DNA of 64,000 bases from CAWUFC02 sp963921335 (GCA_963921335.3 CAWUFC020000001.1:1550001-1614000); one strand, 5' to 3'; positions 16,582 to 25,614 are shown, counted from the stretch's first letter. The notes: generated by a model not told the origin, from the sequence alone. A program made the numbers and translations.

Positions 16582-17535
16582 CTAGTTTTCGCCCACGGAG
16601 CGCGCCAGCAGGCACAGAATCTCGTACATCAGGGTGGCTCCGACCAGCGCGGTATTACCGCTGGGATCAAAGGGCGGCGCCACTTCCACAACGTCACCGC
16701 CTATAAAGTTTAGCCCGTCCAGACCGCGCAGCAGCTTCTGGGCATCCAGGGTGGAGATGCCGCCGATTTCGGGTGTGCCGGTGCCGGGTGCATAGACGGG
16801 ATCCAGCCCGTCCACATCAAAACTCAGGTAGCAGGGTCCGTCACCGATCACACGCCGTGCTTCGGCGATCACCGCATCCACTCCCAGTTCGTCAAACTCT
16901 TCAATAAATACCACGCGCATGCCCTTTTCGTGGGAATACTCCCAGCCCTCTGCGGTGTTCTGGGCGCCGCGTATGCCAATCTGTATGGTGCGTGTCGGGT
17001 CCAGGACGCCAGCTTCCACTGCGCGACGGAACGGCGCCCCGTGACTGAACTTGGACCCCTGGAACTCGTCCCAGGTGTCGGTATGGGCGTCGATATGCAC
17101 CAGCCCCACGGGCTGGTCGGGGCTGGCGATCGCTTTCAGAATTGGATAGGTGATGGAGTGATCGCCGCCTGCGGATAGCGGGATGACCTGATGTGCGGCC
17201 AGGGTCTGGTAAAAGGCTTCAATGTCCGCCATGGCACCTTCCGGATGAAAGGCATTGCTGAATGGCACGTCGCCCGCGTCAGCCACCACGCACACCTCAA
17301 ATGGATTCAGCCGGGTAACGTGGTGTATGGCTCGCATCATTGTTGAACTATTACGAATTTCGCGGGGACCGTGTCGCGCACCGGCTCTATTGGTGGTGCC
17401 GCCATCATAGGGCACGCCTACTAACGCAATATCCAGATCAACTAGGTTGCTGGCCTGGGGGGTGCGCATAAAGGTGGGTATCTCAGCGTAGCGGGGTGAG
17501 AACATGGCGTCGTTGTTCTCGGGTTTGTCTGCCAT
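16582..17535 (-). CDS. speB: Agmatinase-family ureohydrolase (agmatinase or guanidinobutyrase)
   Basis: A 317-residue cytoplasmic ureohydrolase, releasing urea from agmatine or another guanidino compound to give putrescine or an omega-amino acid. ATG 17535 has GAGGAAG at proper spacing. The manganese ligands are intact: GGDHSITY (His126), HIDAHTD (Asp149, His151, Asp153) and SFDVDGLDPVYAPGTGTPE, with the canonical loop that the exported paralogue at 6956 lacks. Length and sequence fit both SpeB and guanidinobutyrase GbuA, so the symbol is provisional. Urease genes are not visible in the window. It is convergent with the SnoaL-like gene (7-base gap) and preceded by a hairpin that ends the upstream 70-aa gene. 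Confidence 0.9.
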   Translation of the reverse strand: MADKPENNDAMFSPRYAEIPTFMRTPQASNLVDLDIALVGVPYDGGTTNRAGARHGPREIRNSSTMMRAIHHVTRLNPFEVCVVADAGDVPFSNAFHPEGAMADIEAFYQTLAAHQVIPLSAGGDHSITYPILKAIASPDQPVGLVHIDAHTDTWDEFQGSKFSHGAPFRRAVEAGVLDPTRTIQIGIRGAQNTAEGWEYSHEKGMRVVFIEEFDELGVDAVIAEARRVIGDGPCYLSFDVDGLDPVYAPGTGTPEIGGISTLDAQKLLRGLDGLNFIGGDVVEVAPPFDPSGNTALVGATLMYEILCLLARSVGEN

Positions 17536-17591
17536 GGTGTCTTCCTCACGAAACACGGGTTATTCGCGTAGTGTAGGAGGGCAGCAGAGAA

Positions 17592-17619
17592 CGGGGTATA
17601 CCGCAGATGGTGTACCCCG
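17592..17619 (-). terminator. Hairpin between the 70-aa gene and the agmatinase gene
   Basis: CGGGGTATACC (17592-17602) pairs with GGTGTACCCCG (17609-17619) over 11 positions with one mismatch on the minus-strand RNA and a six-base loop. TTCTCT follows on that strand. It could be an attenuator or terminator for the 70-aa gene or, because it contains GGTATACC, an operator for the agmatinase gene. Confidence 0.5.
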
Positions 17620-17626
17620 CTATCAG

Positions 17627-17839
17627 TCAGTGCACTGTGCGGCTGGTCTCCAGCTGCTCGGCAGCGCTCTGGGTGGTCTCAGCGGTGGGTGCTTCTCCGG
17701 TGTCCTGCTCCTGCACGTAGGTGCGCAGGCGGCCGACCACACTGGTCATTACGTCGATGGTCTGGGAAATCTGGTCCAGAGCCATGAGGATGGTCTCGGT
17801 TTCCCTTGAGATGCGCTTATTGCTGTTATCGTTATCCAT
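17627..17839 (-). CDS. 70-aa helical protein of unknown function
   Basis: A short acidic protein: one predicted coiled-coil-like helix (ISRETETILMALDQISQTI, VVGRLRTYV) and a disordered tail rich in Glu, Thr and Gln. The strong ribosome site AGGAGG lies six bases before ATG 17839, which makes it more credible as a gene than its size suggests. No cysteine or metal motif is visible. It lies between nrdB (48 bases upstream on the same strand) and the agmatinase gene. I do not recognise a family. A small regulatory partner of ribonucleotide reductase is possible but purely speculative. Confidence 0.6.
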   Translation of the reverse strand: MDNDNSNKRISRETETILMALDQISQTIDVMTSVVGRLRTYVQEQDTGEAPTAETTQSAAEQLETSRTVH

Positions 17840-17887
17840 CGTTGCCTCCTGAAAGGTTGGCTGGGGTGGTTAAGCGTGAGCGGGGAA

Positions 17888-19186
17888 TTAATCCCAGCTC
17901 AGTGCGCCACCGGTCTGGTACTCAATAACTCGCGTTTCGAAGAAGTTTTTCTCCTTGCGCAGGTCCATGATTTCCGACATCCAGGGGAAGGGATTCTGCA
18001 CACCGGCAAACTGCTCGGGCAGCCCCAGCTGGGACAGGCGGCGGTTGGCGATGAACTGCAGGTACTCTTCCATCATGCTCGCGTTCATGCCCAGTACACC
18101 TCGGGGCATGGTGTCGCGTGCGTACTCGATTTCAATCTGGGTGCCTTCCAGAATCATCTGGATCACTTCTTCTTTGAAGTCTTCGGTCCACAAGTGTGGG
18201 TTTTCCAGTTTGATCTGGTTGATCATGTCGATGCCGAAGTTCAGGTGCATAGACTCATCACGCAGGATGTACTGAAACTGCTCGGCAACACCGGTCATCT
18301 TGTTGCGACGACCCATGCTGAGGATCTGGGTAAAGCCGCAGTAGAAAAAGATGCCTTCGGTCACGCCGTAGAAGCCAATCAAGTTGCGCAGCAGTTCCTG
18401 ATCATCTTCGGGCGTGCCAGTCTTGAAGTTGGGGTTGCTCAGGGCGTGGGTGTGGCTCAGGCTCCAGGCTGCCTTCTTGGCAACCGAAGGCACTTCGCGA
18501 TACATGTTGAAGACTTCACCTTCATCCATACCCAGGGATTCAATGCAGTACTGGTAGGCGTGGGTGTGAATGGCTTCCTCGAAGGCCTGGCGCAGCAGGT
18601 ACTGGCGACACTCGGGGTTGGTGATGTGGCGGTACAGGGCTAAAACCAGGTTGTTGGCGACCAGGCTGTCAGCGGTAGAGAAGTAGCCGAGGCTGCGCAT
18701 GACAATGCGACGCTCGTCTTCGCTGAGGCCGTCAGCGCTCTTCCAGGTCGCCACGTCGGCGGTCATATTAATTTCCTGGGGCATCCAGTGATTGGCACAG
18801 CCATCCAGGTATTTCTGCCAGGCCCAATCGTATTTGAAGGGCACCAGCTGGTTCAGGTCGGCGCGGGCATTGATCATGGCTTTTTCGTCGACGGATACCC
18901 GGGCTGCCCCCATCTCCAGCTCTTCCAGGCCGGCGGCGACATCCATGTTTTCCACTGCGGCAGTAGCGGCGGCAAGGTGATCACCCGCTGATGTATCTAC
19001 CTGCTGTGGTGCTGACTCTGCGGCTGTTTCCACAGGCGCGGTTTGGGCAACCGGCTCTGCTGGTGCTTCTGCTACCTGTGCTACTGGCGCTTCAGCGACC
19101 TGCTCGGCTGCTTTCTCAACGACGGGTGCCGGTGCCGGCTTGGCGGCGACGGGCTCCTCGGTGTTGTATTCGTCCCAACTTAACAT
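17888..19186 (-). CDS. nrdB: Class Ia ribonucleotide reductase, beta subunit
   Basis: A 432-residue diiron-tyrosyl radical subunit that pairs with NrdA to make deoxynucleotides. Core family blocks are visible, including FKYDWAWQKYLDGCANHW, QAFEEAIHTHAYQYC, EGIFFYCGFTQILSMGR and RDESMHLNFGI, which carry the metal-binding acids and histidines. It ends in GGALSWD, the peptide expected to dock to NrdA. The first about 85 residues are low-complexity (Ala/Pro/Val/Glu-rich) and begin with LSWDEY, echoing the docking tail. A similar N-terminal extension is known in Pseudomonas NrdB. It lies 78 bases downstream of nrdA on the same strand and is probably co-transcribed with it. Confidence 0.97.
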   Translation of the reverse strand: MLSWDEYNTEEPVAAKPAPAPVVEKAAEQVAEAPVAQVAEAPAEPVAQTAPVETAAESAPQQVDTSAGDHLAAATAAVENMDVAAGLEELEMGAARVSVDEKAMINARADLNQLVPFKYDWAWQKYLDGCANHWMPQEINMTADVATWKSADGLSEDERRIVMRSLGYFSTADSLVANNLVLALYRHITNPECRQYLLRQAFEEAIHTHAYQYCIESLGMDEGEVFNMYREVPSVAKKAAWSLSHTHALSNPNFKTGTPEDDQELLRNLIGFYGVTEGIFFYCGFTQILSMGRRNKMTGVAEQFQYILRDESMHLNFGIDMINQIKLENPHLWTEDFKEEVIQMILEGTQIEIEYARDTMPRGVLGMNASMMEEYLQFIANRRLSQLGLPEQFAGVQNPFPWMSEIMDLRKEKNFFETRVIEYQTGGALSWD

Positions 19187-19264
19187 TGTTTATCCCCTTG
19201 CTTACTGCTTTTGTTACCGCTGTTTTTGTTGTTCCTGATGGTCGTGATGATCGCGCGACCTGCC

Positions 19265-22135
19265 TTACTGGCAGGCCTCACAATCCGGGTCATCCAGCGA
19301 ACAGGCCTGGGGCACGGGTGCCGGCTGTGGCTCTGCTGCGGACACTGCGTTCAGTGCACCGGTATCAATGGTGGACTTCTCGGTGCCGGTGGCAGCGAGT
19401 GAGCGCAGGTAATAGGTCGTCTTCAGGCCGCGGAACCAGGCCATGCGGTAGGTGACGTCCAGTTTCTTGCCGCTGGCATTGTTGATGTAGAGGTTCAGAC
19501 TTTGGGCCTGGTCGATCCACTTCTGGCGGCGACTGGCTGCATCTACGATCCAACGCGGTTCCACCTCAAAGGCAGTGGTGTATACCATTTTCAGGTCTTC
19601 CGGTACACGGTCAATCTGCTGCACGCTACCATCGTAGTACTTCAGGTCATTCACCATCACGCCGTCCCACAGGCCCCGGGCCTTGAGGTCGTTGATCAAG
19701 TAGGGGTTGACCACGGTGAACTCGCCGGACAGGTTCGATTTCACGTACAGGTTCTGATACGTCGGTTCGATCGACTGGCTGACACCGGTGATGTTGGCAA
19801 TGGTCGCGGTGGGCGCAATCGCCATCACGTTGGAGTTGCGCATGCCCTTAGACTTCACCGTCTCGCGCAGGCTGCTCCAGTCGAGGCTCTCGCTGGTGTC
19901 CACTTCGATATAGCCTTCGCCGCGAACCTGAACCATGTTCTTGAGGCTATCGATGGGCAGTACACCCTTGCTCCACAGGCTGCCTTCAAAGCTGGTGTAA
20001 GCACCGCGCTCCTGGGCCAGTTCGCTGGAGGCCTGAATGGCGTAATAGCTGATTGCTTCCATGGAGCGGTCGGCAAACTCGACCGCGGCGTCAGAGCCGT
20101 AGGCGATATGCTGCTTGTACAGTGAATCCTGGAAGCCCATCAGGCCCAGGCCCACCGGACGGTGGCGCAGGTTGGAGGTGCGCGCCTGGGGCACTGAGTA
20201 GTAGTTAATGTCGATCACATTGTCGAGCATGCGCACGGCGGTGCGAACGGTTTCCTGCAGTTTCTCCAGGTTAAGGCCGTTCTCGTCAATGTGCTGGGCC
20301 AGGTTCACAGAGCCCAGGTTGCAGACCGCGATCTCTTCCTCATTGGTGTTGAGGGTGATCTCGGTACACAGGTTGGAAGAGTGCACTACACCCATGTGCT
20401 GCTGCGGTGAACGCAGGTTACAGGGGTCTTTGAAGGTGACCCAGGGGTGGCCTGTTTCAAACAGCATACCCAGCATCTTGCGCCACAGGTTCTCCGCTTT
20501 CACGGTCTTGTGCAGCTTCAGTTCACCGCTGGCGGCCATGGCTTCATACTGGGTGTAGCGCTCTTCAAAGGCCTGGCCATACAGGTCGTGCAGGTCGGGC
20601 ACGTCGTTGGGGCTGAACAGGGTCCAGTCGCCACCGTCGAAGACCCGCTTCATAAACAGATCCGGAATCCAGTTGGCGGTGTTCATGTCGTGGGTGCGGC
20701 GGCGATCGTCGCCGGTGTTCTTGCGCAGCTCCACGAATTCCTCGATGTCCATGTGCCAGGTTTCCAGGTAGGAACAGACCGCGCCCTTGCGCTTGCCACC
20801 CTGGTTCACAGCTACGGCGGTGTCGTTGACCACCTTGAGGAACGGTACAACACCCTGGCTCTTGCCGTTGGTGCCTTTAATGTAGGAACCCAGTGCACGC
20901 ACCGGTGTCCAGTCATTGCCGAGACCGCCGGCCCACTTGGACAGCATGGCGTTGTCGCGAATCGCACCGTAAATGCCGCTGAGGTCGTCCGGTACCGTGG
21001 TCAGGTAGCAGGAAGACAGCTGCGGACGCAGGGTGCCGGAGTTGAACAGGGTCGGGGTAGAGCTCATATAGTCGAAGGAGGACAGCAGGCGGTAGAACTC
21101 AATCGCGCGCTCGTTCTTGTCAGCTTCCTCGTGGGCCAGGCCCATGGCCACGCGCATAAAGAAGATCTGCGGCAGCTCAAAGCGGGTTTCTTCACAGTGG
21201 ATAAAGTAGCGGTCGTAAAGGGTCTGCAGGCCCAGATAAGTGAACTGCAGGTCGCGCTCGGGCAGCAGTGCTTTGCCCAGCATATCCAGATCATAGTCGC
21301 GCAGGTGCGGGGCAATCAGTTCCAGCTCGATACCCTTGTTGATATACACCGGCAGTGCCTTGGCGTAGAGCTCGCTCATTTGTTCCTGGGTGGCGTTAGG
21401 TGCCACACCGAGGAAGTTCAGGGCCTCGGCACGCAGATTGTCCAGCAGCAGACGCGCTGCGGCGTAGGTGTAGTTGGGCTCTTTCTCGATCAGGGTGCGG
21501 GCGGTGATGACCAGCGAATCGCTCAGTTCTTCTGAGGACACGCCGTCATAGAGGTTGCGCAGGGCCTCATCGATGATGTCGGCTTCGTTGACATCTTCCA
21601 GGCCTTCGCAGGCTTCGCGCACGATGGTATTGATGCGCTCCACGTCCAGCGGTGCACGGCTGCCGTCGGGCAGGGTGATCATAACGCCATTTTCTTCAGC
21701 TGCTTCGGCGCTGGCGTCTGTGGTTTCGGCACGCTCGCGAGCGCGGGATTCCCGGTAGATCACGTAGTCACGGGCAATCTTGTGTTCGCCCGCACGCATC
21801 AGGCTCAGTTCAACCTGGTCCTGGATGTCTTCAATATGAATGGTGCCACCGGAGGGCATGCGACGCTTGAACGTGGCGCTGACGATCTCGGTCAGTTTGG
21901 CCACGGTTTCATGGATGCGCGAAGAGGCTGCTGCAGTGCCGCCTTCCACAGCCAGGAAGGCCTTGGTGATCGCCACAGAAATTTTGCTGTCATCATAGGG
22001 CACCACGGTGCCGTTGCGTTTGATAACGCGAATCTGTCCGGGTGCTGTGGCTGTGATGTTGGCTGAAGGGGTGGTGCTGTCTGCGTTGGGTGCTGCAGTG
22101 GGATTGCTGCTGGGCTGATTGGTCTCTGTTTGCAT
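19265..22135 (-). CDS. nrdA: Class Ia ribonucleotide reductase, alpha subunit
   Basis: A 956-residue catalytic subunit reducing ribonucleoside diphosphates. Two successive ATP-cone-like regions occupy the N-terminus (IRVIKRNGTVVPYD near 32-45 and ITLPDGSRAPLDVERI near 148-165), the second giving the extra length over E. coli NrdA. This two-cone layout matches Pseudomonas. The barrel contains SNLCTEITLNT (radical-relay Cys region) and the C-terminus ends CSLDDPDCEACQ, the mobile cysteine tail that re-reduces the active site. ATG 22135 is preceded by a predicted 300-nt leader with a NrdR-like box. Confidence 0.97.
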   Translation of the reverse strand: MQTETNQPSSNPTAAPNADSTTPSANITATAPGQIRVIKRNGTVVPYDDSKISVAITKAFLAVEGGTAAASSRIHETVAKLTEIVSATFKRRMPSGGTIHIEDIQDQVELSLMRAGEHKIARDYVIYRESRARERAETTDASAEAAEENGVMITLPDGSRAPLDVERINTIVREACEGLEDVNEADIIDEALRNLYDGVSSEELSDSLVITARTLIEKEPNYTYAAARLLLDNLRAEALNFLGVAPNATQEQMSELYAKALPVYINKGIELELIAPHLRDYDLDMLGKALLPERDLQFTYLGLQTLYDRYFIHCEETRFELPQIFFMRVAMGLAHEEADKNERAIEFYRLLSSFDYMSSTPTLFNSGTLRPQLSSCYLTTVPDDLSGIYGAIRDNAMLSKWAGGLGNDWTPVRALGSYIKGTNGKSQGVVPFLKVVNDTAVAVNQGGKRKGAVCSYLETWHMDIEEFVELRKNTGDDRRRTHDMNTANWIPDLFMKRVFDGGDWTLFSPNDVPDLHDLYGQAFEERYTQYEAMAASGELKLHKTVKAENLWRKMLGMLFETGHPWVTFKDPCNLRSPQQHMGVVHSSNLCTEITLNTNEEEIAVCNLGSVNLAQHIDENGLNLEKLQETVRTAVRMLDNVIDINYYSVPQARTSNLRHRPVGLGLMGFQDSLYKQHIAYGSDAAVEFADRSMEAISYYAIQASSELAQERGAYTSFEGSLWSKGVLPIDSLKNMVQVRGEGYIEVDTSESLDWSSLRETVKSKGMRNSNVMAIAPTATIANITGVSQSIEPTYQNLYVKSNLSGEFTVVNPYLINDLKARGLWDGVMVNDLKYYDGSVQQIDRVPEDLKMVYTTAFEVEPRWIVDAASRRQKWIDQAQSLNLYINNASGKKLDVTYRMAWFRGLKTTYYLRSLAATGTEKSTIDTGALNAVSAAEPQPAPVPQACSLDDPDCEACQ

Positions 22136-22412
22136 CTCTACTCCGGGTTGGCTGCTCGCCTTATTGTTGTTGGGTTACAACTGCTTACAACTGGTATCAC
22201 TCTGTCGCTTTTGCCGTATGGCATCACCGGTTGGTTTCCCCTGAAGCCCCTATAGCGAGTGCTATGCGAGCTTTTGACAGCGAAACTGACTGAAACAGAG
22301 GGTTTTTAACCCCTCTTTGCAGCGCCAGCGCTGTTAGCCAACCGTTGAAATTTCCCTCTCCCCTCTATTTATTCGCTCAAGAGCGCCGAAAAGTGGGTTT
22401 GGCGCGCCTGCT

Positions 22413-22428
22413 CCCCTATATATTGGGG
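22413..22428. promoter_or_regulatory. NrdR-type box
   Basis: CCCC-TATATATT-GGGG at 22413-22428 is a symmetric 16-base element with the A/T core expected for NrdR, the repressor of ribonucleotide reductase genes. It lies about 15-30 bases downstream of the predicted nrdA start site. A weaker second match (CTATTTATT, 22365-22373) is 51 bases away. NrdR usually binds two boxes three turns apart, so the second site is doubtful. Confidence 0.5.
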
Positions 22429-22448
22429 GTGTTGGGAAATCTGAATAC

Positions 22449-22477
22449 AAGATAATGCGGTTTATCCCCAATTGCAA
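22449..22477 (-). promoter_or_regulatory. Predicted nrdA promoter
   Basis: On the minus strand TTGCAA (22477-22472) and TATCTT (22454-22449) are separated by exactly 17 bases, a fair sigma-70 pair. Transcription would start near 22442, giving a leader of about 307 nucleotides before the nrdA ATG. The -35 hexamer overlaps the CCCCAA/TTGGGG inverted pair. Confidence 0.45.
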
Positions 22478-22499
22478 GGTATACAGCTTGGGGTTTTTC

Positions 22500-22508
22500 T
22501 GTGGATAA
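22500..22508 (-). promoter_or_regulatory. DnaA box upstream of nrdA
   Basis: TGTGGATAA at 22500-22508 reads TTATCCACA on the minus strand, a perfect DnaA box, and sits just upstream of the predicted promoter. TTATCCCCA (22462-22470) is one base off a second box. DnaA control of nrdAB is established in E. coli, so the placement is meaningful. Confidence 0.6.
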
Positions 22509-22596
22509 GATGTGTGTAAAACAGGGAGTAGGCGAGCACTAACCCGCCAGCCCGCATGGGATCAAAGCCTAGTGAAATCAGGCACTTGCGTGCACC

Positions 22597-22618
22597 AAAA
22601 TAGGCTTTCGACTATTTT
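22597..22618 (-). terminator. Weak A/T-rich hairpin after argF
   Basis: AAAATAG (22597-22603) pairs with CTATTTT (22612-22618) around an 8-base loop, 34 bases past the argF stop. The stem has only one G-C pair, so it is a weak terminator candidate. Confidence 0.4.
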
Positions 22619-22651
22619 GTTATAAACAGGCAGTAGGAAAAATAGTTTTAG

Positions 22652-23566
22652 TTATTTACTAAGACTGTCCAGCAAAAATTCCATCAGCGCTTTCTGCGCG
22701 TGCAGACGGTTTTCCGCCTCCTGCCAGATGACGGTATCGGGGCTGTCCATCAGCTCGGCGCTGATTTCTTCACCGCGGTGAGCGGGCAAGCAGTGCATGT
22801 AAATAGCGTCAGCGGCTGCCTTGCTCATCAGCTCGGCGTTCACCTGGTAACCGGCGAAGGCCTCCAGTCGCGCCTGTTGCTCTGCTTCCTGACCCATGGA
22901 GGCGAATACGTCGGTTACCACCAGACTGGTACCTGCAGCCGCTTCGGCAGGATCGCGCACGATGCTAACCCGGTCTGCATTGGCTGCTACCAATGTGGCG
23001 TCCGGCTCGAATCCCTCGGGGCAGGCGACACGCAGTTCAAAGTCCCACTGCCGCGCGGCATTAATATAGGACTGACACATATTATTACCATCGCCAACCC
23101 AGGCCACTGATTTGCCGCTGATATCGCCGCGGGTTTCGGTATAGGCCTGCATGTCTGCCAGTAGCTGGCAGGGATGAAAGGAGTCAGTCAGTGCGTTGAT
23201 GACGGGCACACTGGAATTTGCAGCAAAGCGTTCCACGATATCGTGGCCAAAGGTGCGGATCATCACAATGTCTACCATCGAGGAAATCACCCGGGCGCTG
23301 TCCTCTATCGGTTCGCCCCGTCCCAGTTGGGTGTCCTGGGGTGACAGGAACATGGCGTGACCGCCCATCTGCGCCATCCCGGCCTCGAAGGATACCCGGG
23401 TACGGGTGGAGGCCTTCTCGAAAATCATACCCAGCACTTTGCCTTCAAAAGGGCGCGGCTCTTTGCCTGAGTTGCGCAGGGCCTTCAATTCAATGGCGCG
23501 TTGCACCACCTGCTTGAGCTCTTCGGGACTGAAATCCAATAGGGACAGAAAATGTCTGGCACTCAT
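22652..23566 (-). CDS. argF: Ornithine carbamoyltransferase
   Basis: A 304-residue enzyme making citrulline from ornithine and carbamoyl phosphate in arginine synthesis. Visible motifs are STRTRVSFEAGM (carbamoyl-phosphate binding), FHPCQLLADMQ and the ornithine-side HCLPAHRGEEI. Length and motif order are standard. It starts at ATG 23566, 27 bases after the argD stop on the same strand, so the two form an arginine-synthesis operon led by argD. Confidence 0.97.
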   Translation of the reverse strand: MSARHFLSLLDFSPEELKQVVQRAIELKALRNSGKEPRPFEGKVLGMIFEKASTRTRVSFEAGMAQMGGHAMFLSPQDTQLGRGEPIEDSARVISSMVDIVMIRTFGHDIVERFAANSSVPVINALTDSFHPCQLLADMQAYTETRGDISGKSVAWVGDGNNMCQSYINAARQWDFELRVACPEGFEPDATLVAANADRVSIVRDPAEAAAGTSLVVTDVFASMGQEAEQQARLEAFAGYQVNAELMSKAAADAIYMHCLPAHRGEEISAELMDSPDTVIWQEAENRLHAQKALMEFLLDSLSK

Positions 23567-23593
23567 GGGTTTATTCCTGTGTTGGGAGAGGGG

Positions 23594-24778
23594 TCAGGCA
23601 GAAGCGGCGCGAGGTGCATGGGCACCGGCTGCATCAGAGACCAGGTTGCAGATGAAATCGGTCAGTTCCTGCGCTTCGCTGTCTTGCATGACCAGCGGGG
23701 GCAGCAGGCGCATCACGTTGCCGGCTGTGACATTAATCAGGTAGCCCTGTTCCAGGGCAATACCCACCAGTTCGCCACAATCCTGGGCCAGTTCAATGCC
23801 CAGCAGTAAGCCGCGGCCACGCACGTCGTTCACGCCAGGCAGTTCCAGCAGGCGCTCACGGAATTGATCCAGCATCATACTGCCCAGGTAGGCGGCCCGA
23901 TCTGCGAGCTTGTCCTGCTCCATGGTGTTCAGTGTCGCTAGTGCAGCCGCACAGGCCAGCGGGTTACCGCCATAGGTAGAGCCGTGGTTGCCGCGCTGCA
24001 ACACATCCGCTGCTGCGCCGCTGGCGAGACAGGCGCCCATGGGCAGGCCATTGGCCAATGCTTTGGCGGTGGCAATCACATCTGGAGTAACCTGCTCACC
24101 CTGGCAGGCGTAAAAGTTGCCGCTGCGACAATTGCCGGTTTGCACCTCATCCAGCATCAACAGCCATTCATTGCGATCACACAATTCTCGCAGGTCTTTC
24201 AGGTAGCCGGCATAAGGCACCTGAATGCCGCCTTCGCCCTGAACCGGTTCAACCAGCACAGCGACCACGTCAGTATTGTGTTGGGCGATGGTTTCCAGGG
24301 CCTGCAGATCGCCAAACGGCGCACGCACAAAACCCTGTACCAGGGGCTCAAAGCCCGCCTGAATTTTGCGATTGCCGGTCGCCGAAAGCGTGGCCATGGT
24401 GCGGCCATGAAAGGCGTTTTCCATCACCACAATGGCGGGCTGTTTGACGCCGCGCTGATGGCCGTAAAGACGCGCCAGCTTGATCGCCGCTTCGTTGGCC
24501 TCGGCACCGCTGTTGCCGAAAAAGACATTGTCCATGCCCGCGAGGCGGGTCAGGGTGGCGGCCAGTTCTGACTGCAGTTCAACCTGGTACAGGTTGGAGG
24601 TATGAATCAGCCTGCCGGCCTGTTCACTGATCGCACTGGTGACAGCTGGGTGGGCGTGGCCCAGCCCATTAACACCGATGCCTGAAATCGCATCGACGTA
24701 AGCCTTGCCGTTCTGGTCGAACAGTCGGATACCCTCACCATGTGAAAAGCTCACATTGAGTCTGGCGTAGGTGTCCAT
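23594..24778 (-). CDS. argD: Acetylornithine aminotransferase
   Basis: A 394-residue PLP enzyme that transfers an amino group to N-acetylglutamate semialdehyde in arginine synthesis, and often to succinyldiaminopimelate in lysine synthesis. Visible marks include the NSGAEANEAAIKLAR block, AFHGRTMATLSATG, the LDEVQTG segment and the PLP-lysine region ATAKALANGLPMG. ATG 24778 gives the normal start (MDTYARLNVSF), and the longer frame upstream runs into the grxD promoter region. It is divergent from grxD and followed by argF. Confidence 0.95.
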   Translation of the reverse strand: MDTYARLNVSFSHGEGIRLFDQNGKAYVDAISGIGVNGLGHAHPAVTSAISEQAGRLIHTSNLYQVELQSELAATLTRLAGMDNVFFGNSGAEANEAAIKLARLYGHQRGVKQPAIVVMENAFHGRTMATLSATGNRKIQAGFEPLVQGFVRAPFGDLQALETIAQHNTDVVAVLVEPVQGEGGIQVPYAGYLKDLRELCDRNEWLLMLDEVQTGNCRSGNFYACQGEQVTPDVIATAKALANGLPMGACLASGAAADVLQRGNHGSTYGGNPLACAAALATLNTMEQDKLADRAAYLGSMMLDQFRERLLELPGVNDVRGRGLLLGIELAQDCGELVGIALEQGYLINVTAGNVMRLLPPLVMQDSEAQELTDFICNLVSDAAGAHAPRAASA

Positions 24779-25008
24779 TACTGGTGAAGTCACTGTTCTG
24801 TCCTGCTGTCTGAAAAATTCTCTGGTCCAAAAAACGCAAAAAGGCAGCCCGAGCTGCCCATCCGGTTGAAAATAATACGCGTAATATAAAATGAAGGCAA
24901 CGCGTGCACGGGGCTCTTTGGCGGCCTGCGTATAGGGAATTTTGCCGCAGAAGCAGGTACAATGGCCGCCCCCTGATACTGAAGAAACTAACGAGAGTGA
25001 CAAACAGC

Positions 25009-25350
25009 ATGGACATAATGGATGCCATCAAGGATCAGATCGAGACCAACCCGATCATCCTGTATATGAAAGGCTCACCGAATCAGCCCCAGTGTGGTTT
25101 TTCCGCGCGCACATCGCAGGCGCTGATGGCCTGTGGTGAGCGTTTTGCTTATGTGGATGTGTTGAGCAATCCGGACATTCGCGCCAACCTGCCCACCTAT
25201 GCCAATTGGCCTACCTTTCCCCAGCTTTGGGTCGGTGGCGAGTTGATCGGCGGTTGTGACATTGTCTGCGAGATGTATGAAAGCGGCGAGTTGCAGCCCC
25301 TGGTGAAAGAGGCAGCTGCCGAACAGGCCGAGGAAGCCCCTGCCGAATAA
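25009..25350 (+). CDS. grxD: Monothiol glutaredoxin (Grx4 type)
   Basis: A 113-residue monothiol glutaredoxin that binds and transfers 2Fe-2S clusters with glutathione. The CGFS active site is at residue 29, followed by the TFPQLWVGGELIGGCDI block that binds glutathione. ATG 25009 (MDIMDAIKDQIE) was chosen over longer frame starts. The C-terminus carries a short Ala/Glu-rich tail. It is a single-gene unit with its own terminator, divergent from argD. Confidence 0.96.
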   Translation: MDIMDAIKDQIETNPIILYMKGSPNQPQCGFSARTSQALMACGERFAYVDVLSNPDIRANLPTYANWPTFPQLWVGGELIGGCDIVCEMYESGELQPLVKEAAAEQAEEAPAE

Positions 25351-25371
25351 GCAGGCTGTTTCTGTTGATTG

Positions 25372-25398
25372 AAAAGCCCGCTCAGTGCGGGCTTTTTT
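25372..25398 (+). terminator. Terminator after grxD
   Basis: AAGCCCGC (25374-25381) and GCGGGCTT (25387-25394) form a perfect stem around TCAGT, with a T run after it. The stem sequence is the same as the one ending the ureohydrolase transcript near 8271. Confidence 0.9.
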
Positions 25399-25509
25399 AT
25401 GGGCGAGATATATCGGGCTCCGTAAGCGTTTGTCGATGCAGGATGGCGTGCCCGGAGGCCGTGAAATGGGGGCGGCCTCTTTTGTTGCAATAAGTGGTGA
25501 AAAACTAAT

Positions 25510-25524
25510 TGATAACTATTCTCA
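25510..25524. promoter_or_regulatory. Fur-type box upstream of the TonB receptor
   Basis: TGATAAC-T-ATTCTCA matches the 7-1-7 Fur consensus TGATAATNATTATCA with two mismatches. It lies about 90 bases before the receptor ATG, where a repressed iron-uptake promoter is expected. Confidence 0.6.
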
Positions 25525-25614
25525 TTTAGATTAATCTGCGCTCTCTTTAATGAGGCCGCGACCCAAATCACGCGGCCCGGATAGGACTCTAGTTGTAAAA
25601 GGGAGAGGGGAAGA

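Larger units (their letters stand above)
22136..22651. other. 516-base regulatory region between nrdA and argF
   Basis: No gene is visible here. It holds the nrdA promoter and leader, a NrdR-like box, a DnaA box, an inverted CCCCAA/TTGGGG pair (22466-22471 and 22488-22493) and an A/T-rich hairpin following argF near 22597. The individual sites are listed separately. Confidence 0.85.

Noticed and set aside
20447..21535. 362-codon frame opposite nrdA
   Set aside because: Long open antisense frames are expected in this GC-rich DNA. No family motif and no ribosome site support it.
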